From assembly GCA_013350335.1 (NCBI GenBank), contig CM023540.1:45119222-45183221 (forward strand): a DNA stretch of 64,000 bases, read 5' to 3'. Shown here in pieces: positions 51,701-54,551 of this stretch (position 1 is its first letter; the number at the start of each line of letters is the position of its first letter). Source of the stretch: Chimonanthus salicifolius (taxonomy: Eukaryota; Streptophyta; Magnoliopsida; Laurales; Calycanthaceae). The position numbers were made by a program, and so were the translations under genes. The notes below the pieces were generated by a model. The model was given only the letters and a program-made list of their open reading frames with translations, made no database searches and was not told where the DNA came from.

Positions 51701-54031
51701 ATGTAGGAAACTCGAATCAAAAACTCACGGTCAGTTATCTGCTGACATTGAAGTAACAAAATGATAAGGGTAGAAAAACCAAACTCTAATTTATCAAATA
51801 AATGAGAGATGATTATACCAAATTAATATTTTGAAATATGTCATTAACAGCCTGTTGAATAATTCCAGGATCACTTTCAGAACCATTCATAGTGAAAGTT
51901 TTCCCGCTGCTGGTCTGTCCATATGCAAATGCAGTTCCTGAAAATATCAGAAGGATCAATCCTTTTCTAATAAAAAACCGTGATAGTTTGCTTATGTAAT
52001 GGAAATTCCAGCACTAAAAAATGAATTTGCTTTAAAAAAAAAAAAAGAAAAAATCTAAGAACCATTCATTTATATGTTGAGTATGATTATTTTTGTCACA
52101 ACAAGTGGAGAGCATTATGACAGAATAAGTCACACATATGAAAGTATTTCCCTCATCTTCATTCATGTATTTACATGTATATATATAATACACGGAGAGT
52201 ATATATCCACAAGGAAACACTGCTGGCTACCGATGATTATCCCATGATTATCGGTAAGGATAATCACGGGATTGACTGGCGAGATCATCGGATCTGCTAG
52301 AGAGACGATGGGTATCGCTAATATACACAAAACTATAAAAAAAAAAAAAAACAACTTGCGCATGAAAATGGTTCTGAATAGTAACTTAAAAGAGATTTTG
52401 CAAAAAAAATATCTAAAATCCATACGTAAGGGCAGAGAAAAAGAAATAAATATTCTGATAAAAGCACAAATTAGAAAGTTCTTCTGATTCAAAATTAAAG
52501 ATCTGCCTATAAAATGCTGTATTTTGTCATAATGAATCCCATTCTTGTGCCCTAATCGAGTTCAATCATAAAGCCAGTAGGTAAATATGACATGACTGGC
52601 ACTTAGCATGTGCTAACAATTTTCCTTCTTTCATTTTTAGATGGTAACCACAACCGGAGGAAACAGTGTCAGTAGGGACCCATATTCCTCCTACTCAGTG
52701 AATTAACAAAAAGGTGAGTTAAGAAAAAAAAACCCCACTTCGCCCCACTTTTGACATTTTTACCAATTCAAAATAACCCTTAGCAAGAAATCTTGTTACA
52801 CTCTTTTCCTTCGAGATGTGTAAGAAATTACAACAGATAACTCTGAGAAACAGTTCATCTACCCTTAGTTTCAAAGAAATTTCTGACCAATTATAGAAGT
52901 TACTAGAGAGCTGACTTTTTGGCAGGGGGAATGCATTGGGGCAGAGTACCCCCACCATTTTGATTTTTGAGGGCAAAAATTAGGGTAGCCACTCATCAAA
53001 AATCAGCGCCAAAGGTCATCATCAACCATCTGATCCAACTAACTAGAATTGACTGTTAACTGGTTACGTCTAAACTGCTGAATTCAATACCATCTAGTGC
53101 TGTTTCCATTGGCTGCTGCCCAAATTCATTCAACCCCATCCAAATTGACAACATGATTCTTTTTTTCTTCTACTTTCACTTATTATCAATGATATGTCAA
53201 ACATTACTGCAGATACCACTGGAAAACAGTAGACTTCAAATGTTATTTCCATTTGCTTCAGCAAGAACAGTCAGCCCACTTAGGAGCTGGGACAAATTCA
53301 AGCACACCCTATTCAAATAAAAACATGGATTTGTTTCTTTTTTTATTCTTCTTCTTTCACTTACTAGTGACAATGTCCCAGGAATTATTGTAGTTGGGGA
53401 TGAGAACCAGTAACACAACTAATTTCGCTTCTATTCACTTCTTCCAGGATATTTCACCAGAAACCAATAAAATTGACAGATGGGTCTTTTTTCCATCTAT
53501 TTTGAAGAGAACAACAAAATAAGTGAAGATAAATGGTAAGAAAAACAAAGAAATGAACCCCAAAAAAATTGAAATAGCATTGAAGCAATTGAAATCAGCT
53601 ACATGGGCCTGTTTATTTTCCTCTATTTTAAAACAAAGAAACTAGAAAAAGGACAGAAAGGAAAGAGAAGGGGGCGCAAAAGTGAGAAATTTTACCATTA
53701 AATCCGTCCACAGCAGCGCGAATGATGTCTCTGATGAGAAGTTGGTAGATGGTGGCATTGGTGCACGTTTGGTCGAACACGTGATCTGCAAAAAGATTCG
53801 GGTTGGGTCAGATTACGATCTTGATTTTGAGGGGGAAAGGATAACGAAAGATAGAAAAATGGAAGCTAGAGAAATGGGTGTACTACCAAATGCATAGGAG
53901 AGGCCAGAAATGGGGGTTCCAAGGGGTTTGCAGAGGGAAATGCGGGTGTCATCGACCTTCCAAAAGGCCGCATTGGTCGATTCTTGGCCAATCGGAGGCC
54001 GCACGCGAACTGCTACGCAGATCTTCTCCAT
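530..54031 (-). CDS. KIN7N: Kinesin-like protein KIN-7N (CENP-E-type, N-terminal motor), 17 exons, 3' end outside window
   Basis: This gene encodes a microtubule-dependent ATPase motor. The 17 exons join in phase to 703 codons without a stop, and the gene continues past the left edge. The start at 54031 is fixed by an in-frame TAG at 54038-54040, three codons upstream. Visible motifs are RVRP near residue 9, the P-loop GQTSSGKT at 85-92, switch I NVRSSRSH at 194-201 and switch II DLAGSE at 235-240. The end-of-motor signature ASRAKRI lies just before residue 340. A neck and coiled coil follow at about 341-434, then a less ordered stretch at 435-531 and further coiled-coil stalk at 532-703. The [13 protein letters not shown] start and the stalk segments resemble plant KIN-7N as I know it, rather than the NACK or cytokinesis type. 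Family placement is firm; the orthologue label is inference. Large introns are filled with transposons, yet every splice site found is canonical. Confidence 0.9.
972..1130 (-). CDS. KIN7N: KIN7N exon 16 (residues 561-613)
   Basis: Encodes [20 protein letters not shown], then [16 protein letters not shown]. The stalk motif (E)SVANCK matches what I know of KIN-7N proteins. The acceptor is TTGTAG and the donor is CAG|GTGACT. Confidence 0.87.
1131..2078. other. KIN7N: Intron 15, right-of-exon 16 part, no feature seen
   Basis: AT-rich intronic DNA with no coding similarity or repeat that I could recognise. Confidence 0.6.
2079..2410 (+). mobile_element. TRIM element A, complete
   Basis: A short direct repeat occurs at 2079-2203 (125 bp) and 2296-2410 (115 bp). 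Both copies start TGTTGGGG and end CCTAACA. The 92-bp interior begins with an initiator-Met-tRNA type primer site (tggtattagagcc, 2206-2218) and ends with a purine tract (gaggggggg). This is the minimal LTR-PBS-PPT-LTR layout of a terminal-repeat retrotransposon in miniature. The LTRs have diverged and no matching 5-bp target duplication is seen, so it is old. It has no coding capacity. Confidence 0.85.
2829..3480. repeat. Degenerate tandem repeat, unit about 100-120 bp
   Basis: A unit opening with the phrase cttaaagatccttgaattagc recurs near 2829, 2943, 3041, 3161, 3282 and 3443. Each is followed by a similar 'gatccaatacatggatcaaa' block and a 'gcccacctgtgatg' block. Spacing is 98-121 bp and the last interval is longer. 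Confidence 0.65.
3852..4079. repeat. Two-copy tandem duplication, period 114 bp
   Basis: 3852-3965 and 3966-4079 are near-identical (cttcttggaggactctttt versus cttcttggaggattctttt), continuing to gttttcttcttgaaacctt. It lies just beyond the 3' end of the adjoining LINE. Confidence 0.8.
4521..4950 (-). pseudogene. LINE copy 1 RNase H remnant
   Basis: Reads [13 protein letters not shown] and [14 protein letters not shown], then [17 protein letters not shown] and [15 protein letters not shown], matching the RNase H domain at 28548-29198. Stops occur upstream of the longest open stretch. Confidence 0.7.
4960..5361 (-). mobile_element. Ty3/gypsy LTR (3' LTR, 402 bp)
   Basis: On the minus strand it starts TGATGTAGGACAC and ends CCCTGCATCA, giving inverted TGATG/CATCA ends. 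It contains TATATAAG at about 5153-5160. It is preceded (5362-5372) by a CTGGGGG polypurine tract, and just before that the pol-like end [12 protein letters not shown] can be read. Confidence 0.65.
5362..6575 (-). mobile_element. Ty3/gypsy internal fragment
   Basis: Internal sequence upstream of the 3' LTR. It has no intact frame. Proline- and serine-rich open stretches (6333-6007) look like gag or linker sequence rather than polymerase. The 5' LTR is missing: the piece meets LINE copy 1 directly at about 6576, so it was inserted or retained with a deletion of host LINE sequence. Confidence 0.45.
6576..7440 (-). pseudogene. LINE copy 1 zf-RVT/connector region
   Basis: Reads [17 protein letters not shown] and [20 protein letters not shown], then [14 protein letters not shown], the zinc-binding RT-associated domain. 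It stops abruptly at about 6576, where unrelated sequence of the gypsy piece begins. Confidence 0.7.
7480..8790 (-). pseudogene. LINE copy 1 reverse transcriptase remnant
   Basis: Recognisable RT blocks are [37 protein letters not shown] and [18 protein letters not shown], then [21 protein letters not shown] and [14 protein letters not shown]. The blocks lie in different frames and are separated by stops. The catalytic (F/Y)xDD block is disrupted around 7850. Confidence 0.8.
9600..10990 (-). pseudogene. LINE copy 1 APE-type endonuclease remnant
   Basis: Near 10500 the minus strand reads [12 protein letters not shown], the classic start of LINE ORF2 endonuclease, followed by a stop and then [12 protein letters not shown]. 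Further on, [13 protein letters not shown] and WWEGFSIQG are visible at 9817-9635. Several stops make it inactive. The region at 10918-10640 is the tail of ORF1. Confidence 0.65.
11005..12927 (-). mobile_element. LTR-retrotransposon LTR-like piece inside LINE copy 1
   Basis: Minus-strand ends read TGATCCTGGACCC and GTCCTGCATCA. There is a TATATATG near 12393. A stretch at 11090-11130 (aatatgggctgaaatta) also occurs near 30893 in the other gypsy fragment, so the two are related. It is interrupted by the TRIM at 11249-12029. No target duplication was found, so the boundaries are approximate. Confidence 0.45.
11249..12029 (+). mobile_element. TRIM element B with three LTRs (LTR-I-LTR-I-LTR)
   Basis: Three 195-bp direct repeats occur at 11249-11443, 11542-11736 and 11835-12029. 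Each starts TGTAATACTCC and ends CGTTACA. They are separated by two 98-bp interiors. Each interior opens with a primer site (cggtatcagatc) and ends with a purine tract (agaggggtaga). The whole unit is flanked by a perfect 5-bp duplication AGAAC (11244-11248 and 12030-12034). There is no coding sequence. A two-LTR element must have gained its extra LTR-interior unit before or after one insertion. Confidence 0.93.
12925..13905 (-). pseudogene. LINE copy 1 ORF1 (DUF4283-like nucleic-acid-binding region)
   Basis: Broken frames read [18 protein letters not shown], then [20 protein letters not shown] and [12 protein letters not shown]. The arrangement is that of plant L1 ORF1 proteins, not an RRM as in the second LINE. 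Frameshifts fall near 13510 and 13220. The downstream part is cut by the LTR insertion. Confidence 0.6.
12981..13005. repeat. Perfect 10-bp hairpin
   Basis: tctcgcatgc at 12981-12990 and its exact complement at 12996-13005 enclose a 5-base loop. It lies in the ORF1 part of LINE copy 1. Function unknown. Confidence 0.6.
14088..15022. repeat. Unclassified repeat, left part (split by LINE copy 2)
   Basis: Begins with a TGTCACGGCCCGACCC phrase typical of LTR starts and carries a T14 run at 14135. Many degenerate 'accatggga' words follow over 14400-14800. It continues on the far side of the LINE at 21175-22040. No coding sequence. Confidence 0.35.
15158..18788 (-). pseudogene. LINE copy 2 ORF2 (endonuclease, reverse transcriptase, zf-RVT)
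   Basis: The product would be the target-primed reverse transcription enzyme. The endonuclease begins [13 protein letters not shown] at 18788; CGDFN and SDHWPLIL follow in the next frame. The two frames meet at a G4 run near 18458-18461. RT blocks are [51 protein letters not shown] and the intact catalytic FVDD at [11 protein letters not shown], then [13 protein letters not shown]. The 2.3-kb frame ends at a lone TAG (16202-16204). The same frame continues through [13 protein letters not shown] and [19 protein letters not shown] to 15158. With only two visible lesions it is a young or recently silenced copy. Confidence 0.88.
18785..21150 (-). pseudogene. LINE copy 2 ORF1 with N-terminal RRM
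   Basis: The first segment (21150 to about 20680) contains an RNA-recognition motif: [13 protein letters not shown] as RNP2-like and [11 protein letters not shown] as RNP1-like. After a frameshift near 20660 a DUF4283-like stretch follows ([35 protein letters not shown]). After another near 20350 comes a serine/proline-rich linker (20358-19201), then a C-terminal segment (19153-18785). At least three frame breaks make it a pseudogene. The final TGA overlaps the ORF2 ATG as ATGA at 18785-18788. Confidence 0.8.
21175..22040. repeat. Unclassified repeat, right part
   Basis: Continuation of the repeat that starts at 14088, AT-rich with many 'catacat' and 'atcacat' words. No open frame of note. 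Confidence 0.3.
22040..22180 (-). pseudogene. RRM fragment, probably from a LINE ORF1
   Basis: The minus strand reads [20 protein letters not shown] and then RMASDS, a stop and AERAIKELN. The RNP1-like KIFGFVRM is clear. The fragment is about 45 codons with one stop. It could alternatively be a captured piece of an RNA-binding gene. Confidence 0.4.
23190..24519 (+). pseudogene. Copia GAG-pre-integrase and integrase core
   Basis: Reads [18 protein letters not shown], then MYLFDPR, WHCRLSH and FVCKS. After the hAT MITE it resumes as [19 protein letters not shown]. The integrase core is [34 protein letters not shown] and [16 protein letters not shown]. The D-D-E spacing is visible, but stops and shifts precede it. 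Confidence 0.85.
23641..23962. mobile_element. hAT-like MITE (322 bp) inside copia
   Basis: Terminal inverted repeats read TAGGGCTACAACTC and GAGTTGCAGCCCTA. Flanks are an 8-bp duplication with one mismatch (gtaaaagt 23633-23640, gtgaaagt 23963-23970). The interior is rich in the word cccgaccc. It splits the CxxC-like cysteines of the copia integrase zinc finger (VCKS | CQYGK). Confidence 0.88.
24497..26518 (+). pseudogene. Copia reverse transcriptase and RNase H
   Basis: Reads [35 protein letters not shown] and [18 protein letters not shown], then after a stop [12 protein letters not shown]. The catalytic YVDD lies in [12 protein letters not shown] (near 25610). The RNase H region is [40 protein letters not shown] and [12 protein letters not shown]. 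Frames change at about 25340, 25775 and 26150. Confidence 0.88.
26519..27035. other. KIN7N: Intron 15, left-of-exon 15 part
   Basis: AT-rich DNA between the copia remnant and exon 15. No further feature recognised. Confidence 0.6.
27036..27122 (-). CDS. KIN7N: KIN7N exon 15 (residues 532-560)
   Basis: Encodes [19 protein letters not shown] and on to EKNELE, coiled coil. It is isolated between a 7.0-kb and a 25.9-kb intron, but both splice sites (TTGCAG, GAG|GTAAGG) and the reading phase fit. Confidence 0.85.
27123..28169. other. KIN7N: Intron 14, unannotated part
   Basis: AT-rich sequence without recognisable coding or repeat structure. Confidence 0.6.
28548..29359 (-). pseudogene. LINE copy 3 zf-RVT and RNase H remnant
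   Basis: Reads [20 protein letters not shown], then a shifted [19 protein letters not shown] region and [10 protein letters not shown]. RNase H follows: [51 protein letters not shown]. The last part is open for about 215 codons. Confidence 0.8.
29360..29882 (+). mobile_element. TRIM element C, complete with target duplication
   Basis: 193-bp LTRs at 29360-29552 and 29690-29882 start TGTGATACCCC and end CATCACA or CGTCACA. The primer site tggtattagagcac is at 29555 and the purine tract aaggggggtgga lies before 29690. The flanking 5-bp duplication is CAGGG (29355-29359, 29883-29887). It sits exactly on the seam between LINE copy 3 and the gypsy gag fragment. Confidence 0.93.
29883..31956 (-). 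mobile_element. Ty3/gypsy fragment: LTR-like region plus gag
   Basis: On the minus strand an LTR-like segment begins TGATGCAGAGAAGCCC at 31956 with TTTTAAAAGGGG about 90 bp in. A gag segment follows. The LTR-to-gag join near 30870 lacks a visible primer site, so material is missing. The polymerase is absent. It interrupts LINE copy 3. Confidence 0.65.
29884..30831 (-). pseudogene. Gypsy gag (Retrotrans_gag plus CCHC zinc knuckle)
   Basis: The N-terminal part (30831-30376) reads [39 protein letters not shown] and [16 protein letters not shown]. The C-terminal part (30081-29884) has the zinc knuckle [16 protein letters not shown] stop lies near 30372 and a short out-of-frame stretch joins the two. 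Gag would form the nucleocapsid-like core. It is not functional. Confidence 0.85.
31957..33043 (-). pseudogene. LINE copy 3 reverse transcriptase remnant
   Basis: Reads [19 protein letters not shown], then [40 protein letters not shown] and the intact catalytic block [10 protein letters not shown], then [11 protein letters not shown]. An A-rich run near 32745 replaces part of the [10 protein letters not shown] block. The frame then runs into unrelated sequence at about 31956. Confidence 0.82.
33381..33735 (-). mobile_element. 5'-truncated LINE 3' end
   Basis: A T10 run is followed by gtgagcggtaacaaa and then sequence matching the 3' UTR/RNase H edge of LINE copy 3 (gagacctc...tctccctgacagctgtggt). 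Only about 355 bp are retained. Confidence 0.7.
33736..34160. other. KIN7N: Intron 14, next to exon 14
   Basis: AT-rich intron sequence with nothing recognised. Confidence 0.55.
34161..34451 (-). CDS. KIN7N: KIN7N exon 14 (residues 435-531)
   Basis: Longest exon found, 97 codons, with low-complexity acidic and serine-rich sequence ([20 protein letters not shown]). The conserved [13 protein letters not shown] block follows. No coiled coil is obvious here. The acceptor is CACAG and the donor is CCT|GTAAGT. Confidence 0.88.
34856..35200 (-). pseudogene. LINE 3'-end fragment with RNase H remnant
   Basis: The minus strand reads [14 protein letters not shown] in broken frame, then [20 protein letters not shown] and IEDFFGKIG. 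These resemble the last RNase H helices of the LINEs in this window. It ends near an ATT-rich tail at 34860. Confidence 0.45.
35200..36190 (+). mobile_element. Ty3/gypsy fragment: LTR end, primer site, start of gag
   Basis: The LTR end reads TTGGCCTGCATCA to 35577, followed by the primer site tggtcatcagagcc at 35580. A gag-like start [20 protein letters not shown] is at about 35678, soon interrupted by stops. An acidic open stretch (35885-36121) follows. LTR start and polymerase were not found. Confidence 0.6.
36476..37545. mobile_element. hAT-like MITE (about 1.07 kb) with a SINE inside
   Basis: The ends read TAGGGATGCAATTTGG and CGAGTTGCACCCCCA, an imperfect inverted repeat. Flanks ataaacac (36468-36475) and ataaaacac (37546-37554) look like an 8-bp duplication with one extra base. 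A SINE family B copy lies at 36740-36890. Confidence 0.65.
36740..36890 (-). mobile_element. tRNA-derived SINE (family B), copy 2
   Basis: On the minus strand a box A-like AGTGGTAAAGACTC and a degenerate box B GGATTTAGTTCC are followed by the same tail as the copy at 1-140. Confidence 0.6.
38026..38200 (-). mobile_element. LINE 3'-end remnant
   Basis: A T-run at 38028 is followed by a LINE-tail-like ggaatggtgaaaggtaattt stretch. The 5' limit is unclear. Confidence 0.35.
40093..40425 (-). mobile_element. LINE 3'-end fragment in copia 2
   Basis: A short T-run and gagcagcaac tail are followed by a stretch resembling the LINE 3' region (aaatctgccacgccatttgc, ...gacttggacaaaggagac), as at 28440 and 33600. 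Confidence 0.55.
40452..41725 (-). mobile_element. LINE fragment (RT C-terminal part to 3' end), internally deleted
   Basis: The minus strand reads [19 protein letters not shown], then [39 protein letters not shown] and [19 protein letters not shown]. The 3' tail (T9 at 40452) follows with the zinc-knuckle and RNase H regions mostly missing. Confidence 0.72.
42560..43120 (-). pseudogene. Possible RTE-type LINE C-terminal remnant
   Basis: In broken minus-strand frames one can read [11 protein letters not shown] and [19 protein letters not shown], similar to the MRMLRWM...LRWFGHVxRR C-terminal region of RTE-clade reverse transcriptases. The match is short and degenerate. Confidence 0.35.
43121..43931. 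other. KIN7N: Intron 13 next to exon 13
   Basis: AT-rich. No feature recognised beyond possible debris of the upstream LINE. Confidence 0.5.
43932..44084 (-). CDS. KIN7N: KIN7N exon 13 (residues 384-434)
   Basis: Encodes a strongly charged coiled coil ([16 protein letters not shown]) ending in EHEGDSSQ. The acceptor is ATCAG and the donor is CAG|GTAACA. The 9480-bp intron 13 follows. Confidence 0.9.
44186..44245 (-). CDS. KIN7N: KIN7N exon 12 (residues 364-383)
   Basis: Encodes [19 protein letters not shown], continuing the coiled coil. The acceptor is GCAG and the donor is AAA|GTAGTT. Phase is 0 on both sides. Confidence 0.88.
44341..44409 (-). CDS. KIN7N: KIN7N exon 11 (residues 341-363)
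   Basis: Encodes [19 protein letters not shown], the neck and first coiled-coil heptads. The acceptor is TCACAG and the donor is CAG|GTGATT. Confidence 0.9.
45252..45759. mobile_element. hAT-like MITE (about 508 bp)
   Basis: Imperfect terminal inverted repeats TAAGGGTGCAAC and CTGCACCCCTA. Flanking 8-mers attacgag and attccaag match at 6 of 8 positions. Gene-poor interior with gggcc/aaccc words as in the other copies. Confidence 0.65.
46315..47070. repeat. Long diverged inverted repeat (foldback), arms about 240 bp
   Basis: Sequence at 46315-46560 pairs with the complement of about 46800-47070. Matched words include aatgcttttcatag/ctatgagaagcat, gccatgatttctaaggg/cccttgaaaaccatggc, tccaacggtga/tcaccgttgga and ggtagggtgtgaggg/ccctcacaccctacc. 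The spacer is about 240 bp. It may be a MULE-type or foldback transposon. No target duplication was established. Confidence 0.7.
47742..48110 (+). mobile_element. TRIM element D, 3' LTR truncated
   Basis: The 154-bp 5' LTR (47742-47895; TGTGATACCC to CGTTACA) is followed by the primer site tggtatcagagcacgg at 47898. The interior runs to the purine tract aaaggggg, and a second LTR starts at 47993 and breaks off near 48110. Shared words (ccttctagcacaa, ggttggctcgcca) show kinship with TRIM B. Confidence 0.88.
48125..49154. mobile_element. hAT-like MITE split by TRIM E
   Basis: The left end atgggtgcaagcttgggt and the right end acccaagttacggcccta form an imperfect inverted repeat once the TRIM at 48579-49108 is removed, leaving about 500 bp. 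No clear 8-bp duplication. It adjoins the broken end of TRIM D. Confidence 0.6.
48579..49108 (-). mobile_element. TRIM element E, complete with target duplication
   Basis: Minus-strand element. The 5' LTR is 49108-48922 (187 bp) and the 3' LTR 48786-48579 (208 bp); both begin TGTAACACC. The primer site (complement of ccgtgctctaatacca) is at 48904-48919 and the purine tract (rc of cccccctta) lies at about 48793. The flanking 5-bp duplication is CATGT (48574-48578 and 49109-49113). Confidence 0.92.
49340..49370. repeat. (TA)n microsatellite
   Basis: About 14 TA units in intron 10. Confidence 0.9.
50090..50170 (-). CDS. KIN7N: KIN7N exon 10 (residues 314-340, end of motor)
   Basis: Encodes [19 protein letters not shown] and then TNCVQVNE, the last motor helix and the start of the neck linker. 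Intron 10 (5680 bp) follows. Confidence 0.94.
50262..50364 (-). CDS. KIN7N: KIN7N exon 9 (residues 279-313)
   Basis: Encodes [20 protein letters not shown], the invariant L12/alpha-5 microtubule-binding segment, then ICTVAPEE. The donor is GAG|GTAGGT. Confidence 0.95.
50448..50590 (-). CDS. KIN7N: KIN7N exon 8 (residues 232-278, switch II)
   Basis: Encodes [18 protein letters not shown], which contains switch II, followed by [18 protein letters not shown] (helix alpha-4, microtubule contact). The acceptor is CTCAG and the donor is AAAG|GTTTGT. Confidence 0.95.
50741..50775. repeat. KIN7N: (AGT/AGC)n trinucleotide repeat in intron 7
   Basis: A run of agt/agc triplets, non-coding, in the 471-bp intron between exons 7 and 8. 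Confidence 0.85.
51062..51136 (-). CDS. KIN7N: KIN7N exon 7 (residues 207-231)
   Basis: Encodes [15 protein letters not shown] and on to IRVSVL, the strand leading to switch II. The acceptor is ATTAG and the donor is TTG|GTTTGT. Confidence 0.92.
51226..51293 (-). CDS. KIN7N: KIN7N exon 6 (residues 184-206, switch I)
   Basis: Encodes [18 protein letters not shown], which contains the switch I NxxSSRSH signature at residues 194-201. The acceptor is TTGCAG and the donor is ATG|GTATTC. Confidence 0.93.
51416..51497 (-). CDS. KIN7N: KIN7N exon 5 (residues 157-183)
   Basis: Encodes [13 protein letters not shown] and on to LIDFGE. The acceptor is CTCAG and the donor is G|GTTTGA. It leaves one base of codon 184, which exon 6 completes to valine. 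Confidence 0.92.
51625..51738 (-). CDS. KIN7N: KIN7N exon 4 (residues 119-156)
   Basis: Encodes [19 protein letters not shown] and on to HESLE. The acceptor is a tandem CAGCAG at 51739-51744, so use of the upstream AG would add one glutamine in frame. The donor is GAG|GTAAAA. Confidence 0.93.
51819..51937 (-). CDS. KIN7N: KIN7N exon 3 (residues 79-118, P-loop)
   Basis: Carries the ATP-binding P-loop [11 protein letters not shown] (residues 85-95) and [11 protein letters not shown]. It follows a 1758-bp intron 2 and ends on a codon boundary. Confidence 0.94.
51938..53695. other. KIN7N: Intron 2 (1758 bp)
   Basis: No transposon recognised. It contains short self-similar gattatc words at 52230-52300, an A15 run at 52338 and several T runs. 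Confidence 0.55.
53696..53785 (-). CDS. KIN7N: KIN7N exon 2 (residues 49-78)
   Basis: Encodes [15 protein letters not shown] and on to DGFNG, the segment just ahead of the P-loop. The acceptor is TTGCAG and the donor is G|GTAAAA. Intron 1 is 101 bp. Confidence 0.92.
53887..54031 (-). CDS. KIN7N: KIN7N exon 1 (residues 1-48)
   Basis: Starts [13 protein letters not shown], the first beta strand of the kinesin motor with the RxRP nucleotide-contact motif. The donor is G|GTAGTA at 53886. It ends with one base of codon 49. Confidence 0.92.
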
Positions 54032-54551
54032 TTCCCACTACTGCACTAACAGACCAGAGAGTACAGACGAGAAAGAGAGAGAGAGCGGGGGCGGGGGAAG
54101 AGGGCGGGCGGGCTTTTTGAGTTTTCGAAGAAGCAGAGTTCAAACTCAGATGCTATAATGAGGCTTTACTTCTTCTAAACAATATATTCTCTTTTATTTA
54201 TTTTGAAAAGTCGTATAGCAAGTGTATCAACTTTGGCCATTTTCTACAAATGTCTGTGCTGATAAAGAGAAATTATCGGTTGTTGAAAATAATTTGAAAA
54301 AATTTAGAGAATACTTCCGTCGAGTCTTTCTATTCAGATATATTGTTTCTTGAATATTAAGGTGGGTCACATTCATTCTTAATTTGAAAGAGTGATAACA
54401 TCATTTGTTAAGTAAAATTTGAATTTCATAAATTATAATACTCATGTATTTAAATTTTTAAAAATTTAATTGCTCAACTGGTTGCCTCCCGCCTCAGGAA
54501 GCAAGAGGTTGTGGGTTCGAGCCCTCATGGCCTAACATTTGTGTCCCTTAG
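54032..54551 (-). promoter_or_regulatory. KIN7N: 5' UTR and core promoter interval of KIN7N
   Basis: Minus-strand sequence next to the start codon is a pyrimidine (CT) tract and C-rich stretch at about 54068-54115, typical of plant 5' UTRs. AT-rich sequence lies beyond it. A TATATT at about 54181-54188 and a TTATAG near 54153 are possible TATA elements; neither can be chosen from sequence alone. The interval is closed upstream by a SINE and a solo LTR, so the original promoter has only about 0.5 kb of non-repeat DNA. Confidence 0.4.

Noticed and set aside
54468..54545. tRNA gene with box B ggttcgagccc
   Set aside because: No acceptor stem pairing. The flanks and A tail match a SINE family.
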